A stretch of 64,000 nt of DNA from Himantopus leucocephalus (GCA_003993805.1 RSEF01000014.1:4334712-4398711), one strand, 5' to 3'; positions 1-13,700 are shown, counted from the stretch's first letter. Notes: generated from the sequence alone by a model not told the origin. Numbers and translations: made by a program.

Positions 1-2687
1 AACATATGGAAAACTGCTGCATTTGTTGGACATATCTTCGATCCAGGTCTGGTTTTTTGTTTGTGCACCTATCCCTCCTTTTATCTCTACAGGGAATAGT
101 CTTGCAAGGGAAAGAGAACCAAGCCAGACAGAAGGCATTCCCTGTTTTCTAAATCCCATGGTGTTTTTTTAAGCTCCTTTTCTGCTCTCTCTTGGAAGGG
201 AGCTCTTATTCTGCGTCTCAGTCCTCATGGACCAGGAGGTCAAGCAGCGTGCTGAGCTCCACAAGACCACTGACATCAAGCGGCTGTTGGCCACTTTCTT
301 TTCCTGGTATTAGAGAGGATTGAACTGAGCTGTGGCTGCTTCACATAACTGTAGCTGAAAGAACATCTCTGCGGCAATAAAAACTTAACTGCCCCAGCCA
401 TTAAATCAAGGAGTATCAGATCCTTTGATGGAAATATGAGTGTCTCTAAACTGGAGGTAATCGAGGACTGAATTTGACACACATGGTACCGACATCTCGT
501 AAAATGTCATGAACGCTTGACCTGAGATTTTCGAGACACAGCTGGTTCTCCAGGGTGGGATTTATGTGGTGGTGGGAGGTTGGGGAGGTGATGGTTAATG
601 TATCTTAAAAACTTGGTGAGCCATTTATAATACTTAGGGAAAAAAAAAAAAAGGAAAAAAAAGGCAGTTACTCATTTAGATGAGTTGGGGTAACATATCG
701 CAGTGTTTCGTACTGTCTGAGCCCTGCCACGTGAAATCTACCTTGAGCCTTTATGGGGCAGTCAGTCTGTGCAAATATCCTTTTAAAATGAGGGTGGAGG
801 TTTTCTGCATTTGAAATAACCTATTAATACTTAACAGAACTATGAATGCAGCAGATTTCAAATGGCGTATAGACCTCTAGGCTGAGATTTTTCCCCTTTT
901 AACAGATTTAGATGCCAAATTCCAATTCCAGTTATTGGCAACTTTTTATACAAATCACTTTAACAGCTTTGAACATCTCAGCTCTAATATGGCAGATTAA
1001 TATGACCACGAATTAACTGTGAGGAACATGAAATAAGAAGAGCACAGCAAACAAAATCCATCTGTCTTTATATGATCCTCAGCTCGCCAGATCACCCAAA
1101 AAGACAGGGCTTAGCAGAGGATGCAGCTTGCTAAATGGGCGGGAGTTTTTTTTGCTTTTGAAAGCACCTCTGGGAGCATTTCTCCCCACTAAGACCTGTG
1201 TTTCCTGCTCAGTGCTCGACCTGAGTGGTGTGGGTGGACACTGAGGGATTCTGCAGGGGGCTTGGTAATTTTTTTCAGCAAAAAAGGCAGGAATCCAACT
1301 TTTCACAGTGCTCAGAGCAAGGTCCTAGGTAGGTTCCACCAACAGGAGAATTAGGTGAGCTCAGTAGCAACATGGGATGATGCCGCTTCATCCCTCCCAT
1401 TGCACCTCCCCATCTTCGAAGAGCTGGATGTGTTTATGCTTCACAAGACCAAATGTCTCGCTCTTTCCCTGGAAACACGCGTGTATTTCAGCATGGTATC
1501 AGTTCCGTCTTCAGACCATCCAGGGTTACTATATTCTTCTTTGTTCTTCACAAGCAGCAGCTCACGGCAGTGTGAAATGCTACGTTTCTCACCTAGATGG
1601 CAGATAGCAAATGTTTCCATTCAGAGCACCTCTGCCTTCTTGTAAAAGGCAGCCTATACATGACCAATTCTACACATCTCTATTTTTAACATCTAAAAAA
1701 AAGCAATCCCTTCTATTTTTAGGTACAGTTCAGTTCTGTAGGCTGGCTGGTTCTAATAAAAAAAATTCCTCACTCTCTAAAGAAAACCCTGCATTGAAAT
1801 CACAAATCCAGGGGAACGTCCTGTACTATTAGCAGACCTACTAAGATGAAAACCTCAGCTTGTTAGCAAGCCCTCTAAACAAAAACATTAATCCACGCTT
1901 GAGAGGAAAAACAGGCATGGAAGAGGCAATAACCGCAGAGAGTTTTCTATCGTGCTCCCACCCTGCCATAAAAAAAAACAAAAAGAAAAACATCTTCTTC
2001 AGTTCAGAAGGGAGGTCAGGACTTTGGACATCTCTCGGATCTCTTTCTGTCTGGCCCACTTGGTGCAATTGCTAGCTGTGTCTCCAACAGCTGTTTCTCT
2101 TTTGGGGATGATGCCATACTGCTCTCTGCTGCTGGCTTCACAGTCCCTGTGGACCACAGGCTTTGAAACGAGCGTCCCTTACTGCCTTCTTTGGGGGATG
2201 GATAGCCGGTTCCCTGCCTGAGGGGTGCTGCTTTCAGGAGGACCCGGCTGTTGTTTGTGACCAGGTCATTGCAATGACAGTTGTGGGTTGCTATGGTCCT
2301 CCTCCTATTTTTTTCTGTCTCCAGGAGGTAAATGCCACCTTGCTCTCACTTGCTTCCTGCAGAACAAGGGCTTTCCCCATGTATGTTCACCGTGGGCATG
2401 AGTGGGGGCTGCACGCCAAACGCAGCTGTCTCGTTATGACTGTCCTCAAAGCAGTTGAAAAAAACTCCTTCAGCCAGACATTATTTAAGGGACAACCTGT
2501 GGAAGAGCAAATGTCCAGCACATGTGGGCTCACCACTTGAGGGACTCACTGAAACCACTTTGGGATGGGTTTACCTGGGCCTCGATGCTCTGGTTTCTGC
2601 AGGCTGGAGTATTCAGGGTTCCTCAGCTTATTTGCTTAGACGTCTCATGCATGTGTTATGGAAGGGCTGACAGTCCTCTCCTCCAAA
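1..2687. other. Unique non-coding sequence, no gene seen
   Basis: No reading frame here is long or recognisable, and I identified no repeat family. The only low-complexity piece is an A-rich stretch at 640-662. Short open frames on both strands overlap one another with no preferred frame, as expected for non-coding DNA. Confidence 0.6.
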
Positions 2688-2756
2688 GGTTTCAGAGGTT
2701 GCAGTTCAGATCTCTGCTCTACCGCTGACTCCTAGTGTGACCTTGGGCAGGTCATC
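2688..2756 (+). mobile_element. MIR-type CORE-SINE fragment
   Basis: The segment follows the tRNA-related-to-core part of the MIR consensus. A diverged version of the CCCGGCTCTGCCACTTACTAG portion is followed by a well preserved GTGTGACCTTGGGCAGGTCA at about 2737-2756. MIRs are ancient SINEs shared by amniotes, and only their core is usually still recognisable in birds. The rest of the element is not evident. The assignment rests on remembered consensus similarity, not on an alignment. Confidence 0.6.
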
Positions 2757-5700
2757 AGGATCTGGGTCTTCAGTATTTTCAAAAGTAGATAACGCAGTGC
2801 AGAAACCTAGGGGCCTTTGAAACTCCGTTCTTTTTTGAGTCTTAGTTGCAAATCTGTAAATCTAAGATGCTGTTAATAACTAAGTATGTACTGCAGGGAG
2901 AAACATCTTAAAGAATTTGCGAGCAACTCTGAAGCTGGAAGTGGAGGCACTATGAATAGAGAGATGAAGAGATAGTTTCTTGATGCTCCTGCTATTCCCC
3001 AGGGCACAGAGCAAAGTACATTGTGTTCCCCTGTATCAAAACTGCACCTCAGGGACACGAACAGGAATGGAGTGTGATCGACAAGTGATTGCCCTGCAAA
3101 ACTTGTACAGCAGAAAGAAAGCAAAATATCTGCTCTTCCTTTGTGTGAACGTGGCCATATATATTCATCTTTCATCTGTAAATCCAGTGCCAAGAGTGCA
3201 CCAGGAACAGTCAGAGGGAAACCTGCTTCAGCAGCCCCGCACACCTGGTCACGCAGGGTGAGAGGGGGAGAGAAAGAGAAGATCAAACCGAGTTACGGCA
3301 CGCTATGGTGTCTGCATATTATGGTGATTGACAATGGAGAAATACCTGAGAGATACCTGACCTGTCAGGGTGTCACCTGGATGCACTCTAACTTCTGAGT
3401 CATTTTCAGACAATTAAAGTTTTCAGAAGATAAGAAGCCCTGTGAATAGCACCTTACAATGAACATGATGTGTCTGGCATAATTATATCCAGTTTCTTGC
3501 TGTATCTTTGCACCGTCAGCCTAATCAGCGTTTTGCTCATGCTGCCCACCAGTTCCTTCCCCTACTGGGAGTACAAATTAGAAGCATTTTATTCCTTTCA
3601 AAGGAAAGAAATCAGTGGTGGTTTTTTTTTTTTCCCCCAGCTTTTACAGCGTGAAGCATTGTAGCAAGGAGGAGGGAAAATGGAGTGGTCTTTTTTTCTT
3701 TGTGTGGGTGAGAATCAGGGACACATATCAGAATGTATCCCCTGTCCAAAGTGGCGCTCTGCCCGTTCCTATTTACACATGTTAACGGTGACTCAATGGA
3801 GCCCTTTGTTTCCAAAACGCACAGATTATTCCAATTGTGTGTGGAGCTTGGGTTTGTGTGTTACTGTCCACTGGGGGCTAAGAAAACACCAAAGATGTTA
3901 TCCAATACCATAACTAACAGAATGGCATGAAGAAGAATTCAAAACCTGTGAGCGAAAGCAGTTTTTTCACTCTGACCCTTGGACTGCTCCAGCTTGTGTT
4001 TCAAGCATCTACATTTTTATCTGGAGAAGGAAACTGCTTCTGTTACCTACCGACTTGCTCATTTTCAAGGTGTTAGACACAGGGTTCACCAGCACTTCAT
4101 TACAGGGTGGTCTACCCTGCAATTTTTAACATTAATAAATCGGAGCCAAATAGTAGAAAACACTCTTTTCAATAGCTGCTGCATCAAGGGTCGAAAATGT
4201 TAAAAATTGTGCCAATATGAAGCTCTCTACCACTGTAACCTTTAATTTTACTTTGAGGTGGTCAGGATGTGTCCTGAAGCTGGTGGGTTGGTATATTTGT
4301 TCTCTGGGATGAAGGGTATAATTTTGCATTCTTGCTCCGTCCGTAACTCAGACGCACCTATGCCAGTCTTTCAGCGGCATCCCGAGGCAGAGAGCAGGCT
4401 GGGCACGCGTGGGAAGGGAGCTGCTCAAGGCATTAACCTCTTAACTTCCCCCTGAAGCTGATGCTGAAAATGCGGTTGGGGACTTGGCGCTTCTGGTTGA
4501 ACTGGAAGTGGAGAGGGGAGACACCCCCAGCGCATGTTTGCTTAGCCAAAGGCGGAACCAGAGGCACCAGGTTCATCCGATGATAATTTCTGCTGAAGAT
4601 GAGCAAGAGGAGAGGAAAACGCAAACAGGTATAATGCCCTATTTGTATGCTGGAAATTTTGCGAATTGACTAGTTTTACACAAATCACTCTAAATTGTGC
4701 ATCAGGATGGGAACTGAAATGGGAGGCGAGGGTGTGCGACTGGGAACCTCTCCGTGTTGTGCTCCTGCTTTGTGTGTTTGTAACGATGCAGCTTTACAAA
4801 GGTGCGCATGTGAGGAAGCCCCGCTTTCCTCCTGTCACGCAGAGCGCGCAGTCGCGCTCGCCTGCACCAAAATGAAAGTTTTCAGGATTGCGGACAGAGC
4901 GAGTTAATGGCCTGAGGTTTGCTGAGAGGAAGACAGGACTGATAAGAAAAAAGAATCATTCCCCACTGTATGCCTTTATCTGACATCCATGCAGGTGCCC
5001 GCCCTGGGTGAAACAGCAACCCAAAGCTTTACAAACAGCTCCATCGGGCAGTACGTTGGTTGAGATGTCTCGTTACCTGCTCTGTTCCCAACCTTCCCTG
5101 CCGGTGGCCGTCTCCAGCGAGACTCATGATCCTGCTGCTCCAGGAGCGAGCGGTGCCGCTCCTTCGTGGTTTGCCACCACCACGTAAGAACTGCTACGGC
5201 AAGAACAGACATGGGTCCAGATTTTGACCGTATAAAACTGAAAGCAGGGAGGCTGGATGCGGCGTACGTTTGGGTCTGTGGAAGGAGGCACATGCTCTCC
5301 CCGCTCTCCTACCTTCCCACCGAACACCGCTGCGTGCTGGGGATCTGGTCTGGCTCGCCGCCAGTGCTTTGACAGACTGGAGTGATAAGAGGATGCTTGA
5401 TAAGCCTTTGGAAATGCATCTACCTGAAGGTAAGGGTTAGTGGAGGTGTTAACACTGATGCCGTATCTGACATCCGCAGTACGGAGAGTCCTAGTTCTTG
5501 GCACCTGTGTTTTCCCATCAAGTAACACTCATTTGTTATCATATATACACACCACGGATTTACATAGCTTGTAGGGGTGAATCATGCATAATTGTGGCTT
5601 CTTACATGACAGTTCATATATTAACAAGTAACTTATTTGTGCTCTGTGCTGAATGAGTATAGCAGGAGCGTGTGGACCTCTGGTGTCAGAACCATGTTCA

Positions 5701-6764
5701 TCATTGTCTGGAGATAAAGCAGGAGTTCAGTGGTTAAAAGTGAAATGAGAAAATAATTGCTGGTTTGATTTGCCTGTACCATGGGAAACATCACTTTGAT
5801 TTATGTGTATATCTCTAGATACCTAGTGAAAATACGATAGCAACCAGGAATCAACCATTCTTATGCAGAACATAATGAAAAGCATTAAGAGGCGGGCTCA
5901 TCAGCGTTTTCCCCATGTTCTGCAGTGCCTTTTTGGATGACAACAGGAGACCATCGGCACAAAGAGAAGGTATTCTCCATGAACCAGAGACTATCACGTG
6001 GCATAGGCTTGAGGAAGTTCAATAGGCGGTGGTGTTACATCGGGCTGGAGTGCTCACACATGACACTGTCCTTCAGAGTAGCAAAGGACGGGGACTTTGC
6101 CTGGGTGCAACAGTGTCTGGCACCTTGTCTGTCAGCATCAGCTCATTACGGGTTATCCTACCCCAAAATGTCCCAGAGTTGTGGAAAATTATGTTCACAG
6201 CAAGTCCTACACCAGTCCCACCAGGCAGCGTGGGACTCATTTCACAGGTACTTCTAATGTTCATGTCTCCCGTGGGGCTGTAGCCCGTAGGATTCCTGTA
6301 AAAGGGCTACAAACTGACGGAGATTTTCTCTCATGCGAGCCAAGCGGAGCAGAGCAGGCTGCCAGCACTGCTCCCCCGCCAGGTCTGACACCTTGCGCTC
6401 AAGCTCCCAGCTCCCGAGCTCTGGATGTGAGCGCAGAGGGAGGGGTGGCAGAGCCGCGACCATCTCCCCCTCTGATGAAGTGTGCAGAAAAGACACAGAA
6501 TGCACGACGCTTGGCCAGAGTACCGGGAGGGGAAAAAAGAATAAAATTCATTGTGGAGAGACTCGGTTCCCGCAGAACGAGCAAGGGGAGACACCTCTGC
6601 ACGTTACTGTTAGCTGGGAAGGGCAATTCTGGCCGCAGTGCATAACATCCTGGGGAGTGGGACCCTTGGGGTGTTGAGAGTAGGTTTGTTAATGGATCTC
6701 CTAGGGGTTGATGGATTTAATGGGTGAAGTAAGTCTGCTCTTATTTATTTTATTTTTTTGGCAG
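2757..6764. other. Unique non-coding sequence, no gene seen
   Basis: This holds the longest open frame of the window (6097-6645, plus strand, 182 codons). It runs through a GC-rich patch (about 6330-6660) where stop codons are rare, and its product has no recognisable domain or compositional sign of coding. A T-then-C run lies at about 3620-3637. Nothing else could be assigned. Confidence 0.55.
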
Positions 6765-6971
6765 CCGCTGCAAGTGGAATTTTATGCATTTTTCTGGCTG
6801 TTACTGCTTGTCTGGGCTATTTAGATGTTGAGCTACACTTGTTTCCTTCATGGTGGACCTTTTTTCAGAGCAACCGAGACACCTTCAGCAATGGCACGTT
6901 GTGGTACACTTCCATTTATAAAATGTTCTGTGCAGTTTTAGAAATGAGCTCTGAAATGGTTATTAGGCACT
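6765..6971 (+). other. Speculative internal exon (207 nt), product unknown
   Basis: A pyrimidine-rich tract ending in GGCAG at 6764 precedes the segment, and a consensus donor GTAAGT follows at 6972-6977. The 207 nt are divisible by three and one frame is open throughout (about 69 residues). It starts with a hydrophobic stretch (AASGILCIFLAVTACLGYL) and contains an N-glycosylation-like NGT. Read this way it would be a symmetric phase-1 exon. I recognise no protein family. Many chance splice-like pairs are expected in 64 kb, so this is a hypothesis. Nothing else in the window forms a gene model with it. Confidence 0.13.
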
Positions 6972-7195
6972 GTAAGTGTGAGTAGCATTTGATCAGAAGC
7001 TCGGCAGTAGAGTACAGAGGCTACAGAGATAAGCTATTGTTATACCCAGTCTATTGACCTGTTAGCTCCGTAACAAACAATCTGCTAAGGGTTGAGGGGG
7101 GAACTATGAATATCTGTACGTGTGAATGCTGCAGACCTCATTTTCCCTCTCACTTTGGTGTTCTCTTCTGCTGTGGCTTCTCTTGCTTTTGTCCT

Positions 7196-7461
7196 TATCA
7201 AGGCGTTTAGCTGTGTTTCTGCTGCTGGGTTGGCACTTGTTTTATACAAATCAGGTCTAAGTGGGATACCTTGCTCAGCCTTTAGCACGACCAGATCTCG
7301 CTCAGGTCAGTGAACCTTTTGGTAGACANTATCAAGGCGTTTAGCTGTGTTTCTGCTGCTGGGTTGGCACTTGCTTTACACAAATTAGGTCTAAGTGGGA
7401 TACCTTGCTCAGCCTTTAGCACGACCAGCTCTCGCTCAGGTCAGTGAACCTTTTGGTAGAC
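7196..7461. repeat. 132-bp near-identical direct duplication split by one N
   Basis: Copy 1 (7196-7327) and copy 2 (7330-7461) both run from TATCAAGGCGTTTAGCTG to CCTTTTGGTAGAC and differ at about four positions (three pyrimidine transitions and one A/C). They are separated by one A and a single N at 7329. Roughly 97% identity with an ambiguous base exactly at the junction is typical of two alleles or contig ends placed side by side during assembly. A genuine recent tandem duplication remains possible. Confidence 0.95.
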
Positions 7462-8229
7462 GAACAACATTCCTCAATTTTAGGCCTTAAACAAATCCCA
7501 GTGTCTGAGACCTTAACTGACACTCTGCGTGATTTTTTTCCTCTTAATTTCTCCAGAAATCTCTGCTACTGGCTACAGCATTTTGTACTTTGAAACCCAA
7601 ACTGACTTCCTCCTGTTGATAATCTGTTAAGATCCTGTTCTGAGAAGAGGCAAAACACTCCCTTTGACTTCCATATAACCATCCAAGCACCAAAATGTTC
7701 TGTGCAAATCGAATAAGGATATTAGAAGCTAAACCCTTCGCTAATATAAGTCAGTGTGACTCTGTATGTGTAAAGCTTTGCTCTAGGCACAGACCTGGCC
7801 TAGAGCAATATTTCATTTTTGTTATAATCCCTCCCTATAATTCAATTCCTCTCCCCTTGTAATACTCTTGCTGCTCTGTGTTGATCACCCTCCAGCTTGT
7901 CTCCATCTTTCTCATCGTTAGTTACCCAGAATAAAGGCTGGGCTGGACTCTGAAGGTCTGCCAGCCTCCATGGGTTGTGGGTTGGCCTCTTGGCCAGGTG
8001 AGGCTGGATCAGAGCTACACACAAACAGCCTGCTTTTTCTCTGCCTCACGCCTGCAAGGTCTCTGCTGAAGGAAAACAGCTCTCAGCAGAATCGCCTTTT
8101 CTGCTTCCTCATCGCCTTTCAAATCCTTATCCAGGGTGAAACACAGCTATCCATACATCTCTTGTTCCTATCAAGGGTTCTCCCTGACCCCCTTTCTAAG
8201 ACCGTGAGATGGTTTATAAATACAGGAAT
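7462..8229. other. Unique non-coding sequence, no gene seen
   Basis: I see no recognisable gene or repeat. Open frames near 7842-8239 are short and on both strands. Confidence 0.55.
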
Positions 8230-8840
8230 CAGTAGATAATTTTTCTGCTCTTGGTAAATATCGGAATAGAGTGCATATTTATCTCGACTATGCAGTAATA
8301 TCAGCTAGCAGCCGCAGTCTATAGCATGTAACATCTCTTCTGCTGCTTCACTAAAGGCTTTGAAGGCAGAATCACATCTATGGAGACTTATATGAAAAGG
8401 TAATGGCCTTTTCTGATATTATGAATGCAGTAACACCCAAAATAAAACCTCTACTGAAAATTTATATTTTCTCAGTTAGGACACTGAAGAAATTGCTGTG
8501 TGATTATGACCTTGTAGTGGAATAATGGTCTGGAAGACTGTCTTCCCTCTGCTGTTATGCACCGCTGAATGCTACTGATTTTCATAGTTAATCATAAATG
8601 CTTGCCCTAAGTTAATTGATGTCCTCATTATGTCATACTTAACTGCAGCTTAGGAGAGTTTTTTGCCATTAATTTCTACACCAGTTAGCCTTATGGGATC
8701 AAGCAGCAGAAATAATGAAGAAAGGATCCCCAAACGAAATTGACCATCAGTGCAACCACCACATCGCCATTTAAATTTGCAAAGGTCAGAAGAAAATGTT
8801 CCCATCAGCCTACATATTTCTCACTCTGCACATTTCATGA
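8230..8840. promoter_or_regulatory. AT-rich block resembling a conserved non-coding element
   Basis: The block is AT-rich but not low-complexity. It has clustered homeodomain/POU-like words, for example AGTTAATCATAAATG and TAAGTTAATTGATG near 8590-8620 and CATTTAAATTTGCAAAGG near 8768. It contains no useful open frame and no known repeat. This look is common in conserved non-coding elements of vertebrate gene deserts. Conservation itself cannot be seen from one sequence. Confidence 0.2.
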
Positions 8841-10738
8841 ATACCACAAACCAGAGTGATCTTCATGGACACCTCAAGGTAGTAATTAACAGCAAACCAG
8901 TGACAGTCTACTAGTGCCAGTCAAAATGCTACCGTTTGGGGTTTAGTATCTAGAAATGCCAAAGACCCAAGGTTTTCATATAAAACTTTGGAGTCTTGAA
9001 GCTGCCTAGGAGACATCGATGCTCTCATTATAAAACTTCAGAGCCTCACTCTGTGGCTCCTTTGCAGGACTGTGTATTGAAACTCAAAGATGAGACCATA
9101 GTTCCCAATGCTTGGGCCGAGAGGCTTAAAGGAAAGGTGATACTTTACCTAGAATGACAGATTTCGGGGTGGGGGGTGAGAGAAGTGGGAGAACGGGGTT
9201 GTGGCTATGGCAGAAAGTTACCAGTTTTCGTTTTTGTAACTATCATATTGGTTTTTTAAAAAAACCTAATTCTTCCAAACCCTCTTTCTATAGCAGTAGT
9301 TGAAGTATTGCTATAAACCCCAGGTGGATGCACCCATCTCTCACGACATCAGACAGGTGTCCTCAGTTCTCAGCGCTCACTGGCCTGCCCCGCTGGGACA
9401 GCCACCCAGGAACTCCCCGCTCCAGAGCCACACTGACTGACCGACCCTCTCGCTGGGTGCTTACTTTTGCTTTTTCCCGTTTTATTCACTTCTTAAGCCT
9501 CGTTAAAAGCTATTCAAAGGTTTGATCTTTGTAAGCATTTTACCTAAGGCATGATTCCATCTCAAACCTTAATCCCAATAACCTTGGAAACCAACCTGTC
9601 TGACTGAACTTCTAAAAACATCCCCTGTGTAACAAGACGACATGGACACTGCAGATCAATATCCTTATGAACACCTGATGCTCACTCAGGGGAGTCAGCA
9701 GAGATCCTGGCCCAAGGCTTCCCAGCAGAAATTCCACGTGGTTACCCCGGAGACAGTTAAAATTGCATTTTGAGATGTTGCATCAGGGCGCAGTCTATCA
9801 CTAACATTATCTTTCAAAATTCCCAGCCTTACACATCATGATGTGTCATGTCTGGTGAAAAGCAATACTTGGTTTGACTAATGTGCTGTAACTGGGGTGA
9901 ACTTATTAGTCATGATGAGCCTATTAGTCATTTTGCATCTGCCTTAGTGTAGGGAGGTTCCTATGCAAGTACAAGAAGGAACTTCTGTGTATAAAGTACA
10001 GTGGAGAGAAATCTTCCTTTGAGAGTAGGCATCTTCAGTTTCGAAGTAGCTTAGGGCTCATGTAGGATATTTCAATGAATGCCCTATTTATTAAGATGTT
10101 AATAAACTCACCAGAATAAAACCCACAAAATTAAGCTATAAATCTTTCGTCAGAGACAGTGGGAAATACGTATAAATCTAGTAACATGTGAAATTGGCAT
10201 CCTTGTGGTTTGAAATACCTCACTACAAGATGAAATGTCAGCCACAAGGGTGAGGGCTGTGATTTCAGGGTATCTTTGCCCAAGAGAAGATGAGGCTGAA
10301 TTTCATGGGTCAAGCATTTTGCCACAAAGACTCTGTGAAACAGCTGAAGGTTGAAATCCAGCCCTGGCTGGAAGACCAACTTCACTTCTGAAAACACGTT
10401 TCTGTGAATCCGGGTCCATCCCCAATGATTTTTTTTTTCTTTCCAGACTATCTTAGACCCTTCCCAACTCAGGTATCAGCAGGTAGCCGGAGGAAAGTGC
10501 ATTACAAGTCTACTGACACATACTGAGCCCAAGCTAAGATGTTCCAAAGGTTAACCAGCATCGCTTAAAAGAAGAGTCATATTTTTTCACTGGATTTGTC
10601 TGGATTTGATTTCCAACTAGCAATTTTTAACTGGCTGGAAGCTGAACCCTTATCACATACCAGTGGATCATACTTTTCAGCAGTGAAAGGAAGCAAGGAG
10701 AGAGGGAGGAGGCGTTGTCTGGATGTTTTGTTGTTTGG
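8841..10738. other. Unique non-coding sequence, no gene seen
   Basis: No gene or repeat recognised. A short G-rich patch (GGGGTGGGGGGTGAG) lies near 9166-9180. Confidence 0.55.
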
Positions 10739-10758
10739 TTTTTTTTTTTTTTTNTTTT
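10739..10758. repeat. Poly-T run containing an N
   Basis: Fifteen T, one N (10754) and four T. The N marks unresolved homopolymer length. Open frames crossing it are not reliable. Confidence 0.95.
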
Positions 10759-13700
10759 GGCAAAACCTCCCACAGCCTTGTCACTAAACAGCGAAGATTT
10801 ATGCGATTGTGTAGTGCGAGGGGCTGCTCAGCACCGGCCTCTCACAAGAGCTGATGCAGCAGCGAGAGGTACCTGGTTTGCCTGAATGGCAGCTGGCTGG
10901 AAAGCGGCACTCACGTTGTGCATTATCCATCCTTTTCAACTGCCCCCAAAAGAAGAAATGGGCCAGTTTCCCGTGGCCAACGCTCACTCTGACGGGAGCT
11001 CAGCTCCTGTCTGTCTGCTGCGTGGCAGGCCGTTAATATCAGTCCCACCAGGAAACCCTGTGTGGTTTAGTCTCAGGTTCTGCTGCCGGCTGATGGCAGC
11101 TTTTGAGCTGGCTTTGGTATCTATAAACCGTTGCAAAGAGGCATCTGTGCAAGAGAAAACTTCACCTGACTCTGTTGATTGCTTTCAAAAGCCTTACAGA
11201 AGACATCGCTGCTGGTGCACCTAGGAAATCTGAGAATTAAACCGATGTAAAATCATCTACCGGCAACACCGTGCTTTTATTCCTTCTAAGATTTTTTCTC
11301 TCCAGGCATAGATCCATGTCTTAGTCATTTAGGGACTGATGCAAAGCCCATCCCAGTGATTAGAAAGATTCCTATTATCTTCCCTGGCTTTAGATGGTGT
11401 CCTCAAGGTTTGATCTTGCTGCTGTTCAAGTCATTGGAAAAACTCTTGTTGATTTGAGTGATGCCGGATTAAAGCTGTCTATTGTCCCGGGGAGGGTGGC
11501 ACTTATATGATGCAATGTGACCTTTTCTTTTCAAAACTTGATCTTTAGCTCTGCCGACTTGGCAATTCCAAGTCAGCGAGACAAGCTCATCCTCTCCCTC
11601 TTTTATGAGGCCATCTGGGAGGATGCTGCTCTCATAAGCACTACCTCTGTAACAGCTCCATCATTTCGAGCTGAAAATTCTCGTGCCAAATATAAATGTG
11701 GGGAAACATCCCCCTCCAGCTTGTGATAAGTGGTTGAACCTGGCACAGCCGACGGGAGGGAGAATCTGCCAGAAAAGCTTTAGAGTCTCTAAAGAGGAGA
11801 GAACTTGGATCCTTCTGATCTTGGAATGACGTCCTCCCGGGGAGATGGGATGTGTTTTTCTCCTTGAATTGCTTGCTTATCTATTCCGGATCAGTGCCTG
11901 GATGTCAGTTGCTCCTCCTGCGTAAGATGGTCTTCGTGTACGTGTATTGCACCCAGCAGAGGCTCAGGATTTCTTCCATAACTCTGCAGCCAATGACTCA
12001 CTCTAGCTCCTTGCTTTGTTTAATGAAGAAAAATCAGTCCATCTTTTGATCTAGCCCTAATTAGGACAGGTGATGGAAGCCCTATTTCCCTAAACCTATC
12101 CTTGCAGACTTTTTCCAGCTGGCATAGCAGTTACAGTGGTGGAGATACGTGTAGTTTAACAGCTTTATTTGTGGAGTGTTGATGACGCACTAGTTGAACT
12201 ATTAGCAGGTATTTTTGCATTTCATTTTGTTCCTTATAGTAAAGTTTCCCACCTGGACTCCTGAGGCAGGATGTGTTAAGTCTGGCAGATTACTCAGACG
12301 CTGTGCAGTATTTCAGATAACAGCTCCTCCGTCTGACTTCACAGATCAGAAACTATGTGCTTTTCCATGTCAGTTTTAAATCTGAAAACTTGGACTTATT
12401 TCTGAGCCCTGCCAGTGAGTTGCCTAACCCTCAAACAAAGATGCTTTGTTGGGTGAAAATCAAGGTGCCATTTCTTATGCTCTGTAGAGCTCCAGTTCTT
12501 GATTTGGGTCCCCGTTCTGTCACTATAAATGCCATAACTTGTGCTCTTAAGTATTTGTGTTTTCCTCGTAGGCCACCTAGACCAACCCGTCACTAGTATT
12601 TCAGTGTTTCTTGTAGTAACATATGTATATGTAATTGGGGTGAATTTAGTTTTCCCTTCTCAAGGAATCAGAAGACAGACTAGTCATTTTAGAGCTTTTT
12701 TGGTAATTTGAGCCATTCTTTACCCTTTCATAACACTAGATCTTGAGGCTCTAATGGACTTTTTGGAATGAAGTTTTTTGTGAAAGACCCAGAACTGGAA
12801 CGGGTTGGAGATTGAGGGCAAAAAATGTGGACTGTTTCACAAAAGATAGGGTTATGATTTGATTTGTATTCCAGCCAGGTTTTAAATTCATGAAGAATTG
12901 AAACTGGCATCGGTGGTTGTTCTGAATATGTAATGAGCATTGAATTTATGTATTCTCCCCATTAGTGAAGGAAATAGCCAACTGGGATGTTCAGATGCTG
13001 CACATCAGCAGGGCACCCAGAAAGGAACCTGAAATTGGCATGTGACATTCCGAAGATGAAAGTGATCATAAGTAATAGGGTTGCTTCTCCAGTTTGGAAA
13101 AATACAAATGCAGCAGAAACAAAGTAAAATATCCTTCTTCCTTCCTCCCTTCCAAAAACAAAGCCAAAATTCACTGATTCAGTAAATTTCACATTTGACA
13201 GGATTATTGCACGAATGACAAACTGACAAGTTTTGTCCCTCTTTACTTGTTCCAGCCTCACATTTGCTTGCTAATTCATGCAAAGTTTTCCTAAGTGCTC
13301 CATCCTGGAGGATGTTGGCTCTTCTGTGAAAAGCAGTTTCTCAACCAACCTATTTCCTCCCTCAGACTCAGTGATCCGGCAAAAGAGTGAAACGCGGCTT
13401 GCTTCAGCTCAGGCCAGAAGCTCTGGAAGACTAAAAGCACGATGTCCCCAGCTGGTGTGAATGCGGGCTTCCCGATGGCGATCCAGCATCCCTCTCTTCC
13501 TCTGTCACCTCCTTTTAATTCATATGATTGCACAAGATTTATTCCTGACACAAAGCAGAAGGGGGCTAAGCAATTAAGTGTGCTTAATTTAGGAGCTAAT
13601 ATCAAATTATTTGCAGGGGTGCACTGGTCTGCAGTGCTTCCCATCGCAGATGGCTCTCCCTGCAGCTCTCCAAGGGACCGTAGGGTCACGTCACATTCCC

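Noticed and set aside
6097..6645. Longest open frame, 182 codons, plus strand
   Set aside because: It sits in a GC-rich patch with overlapping open frames on both strands, has no recognisable domain and no gene context, and fits chance.
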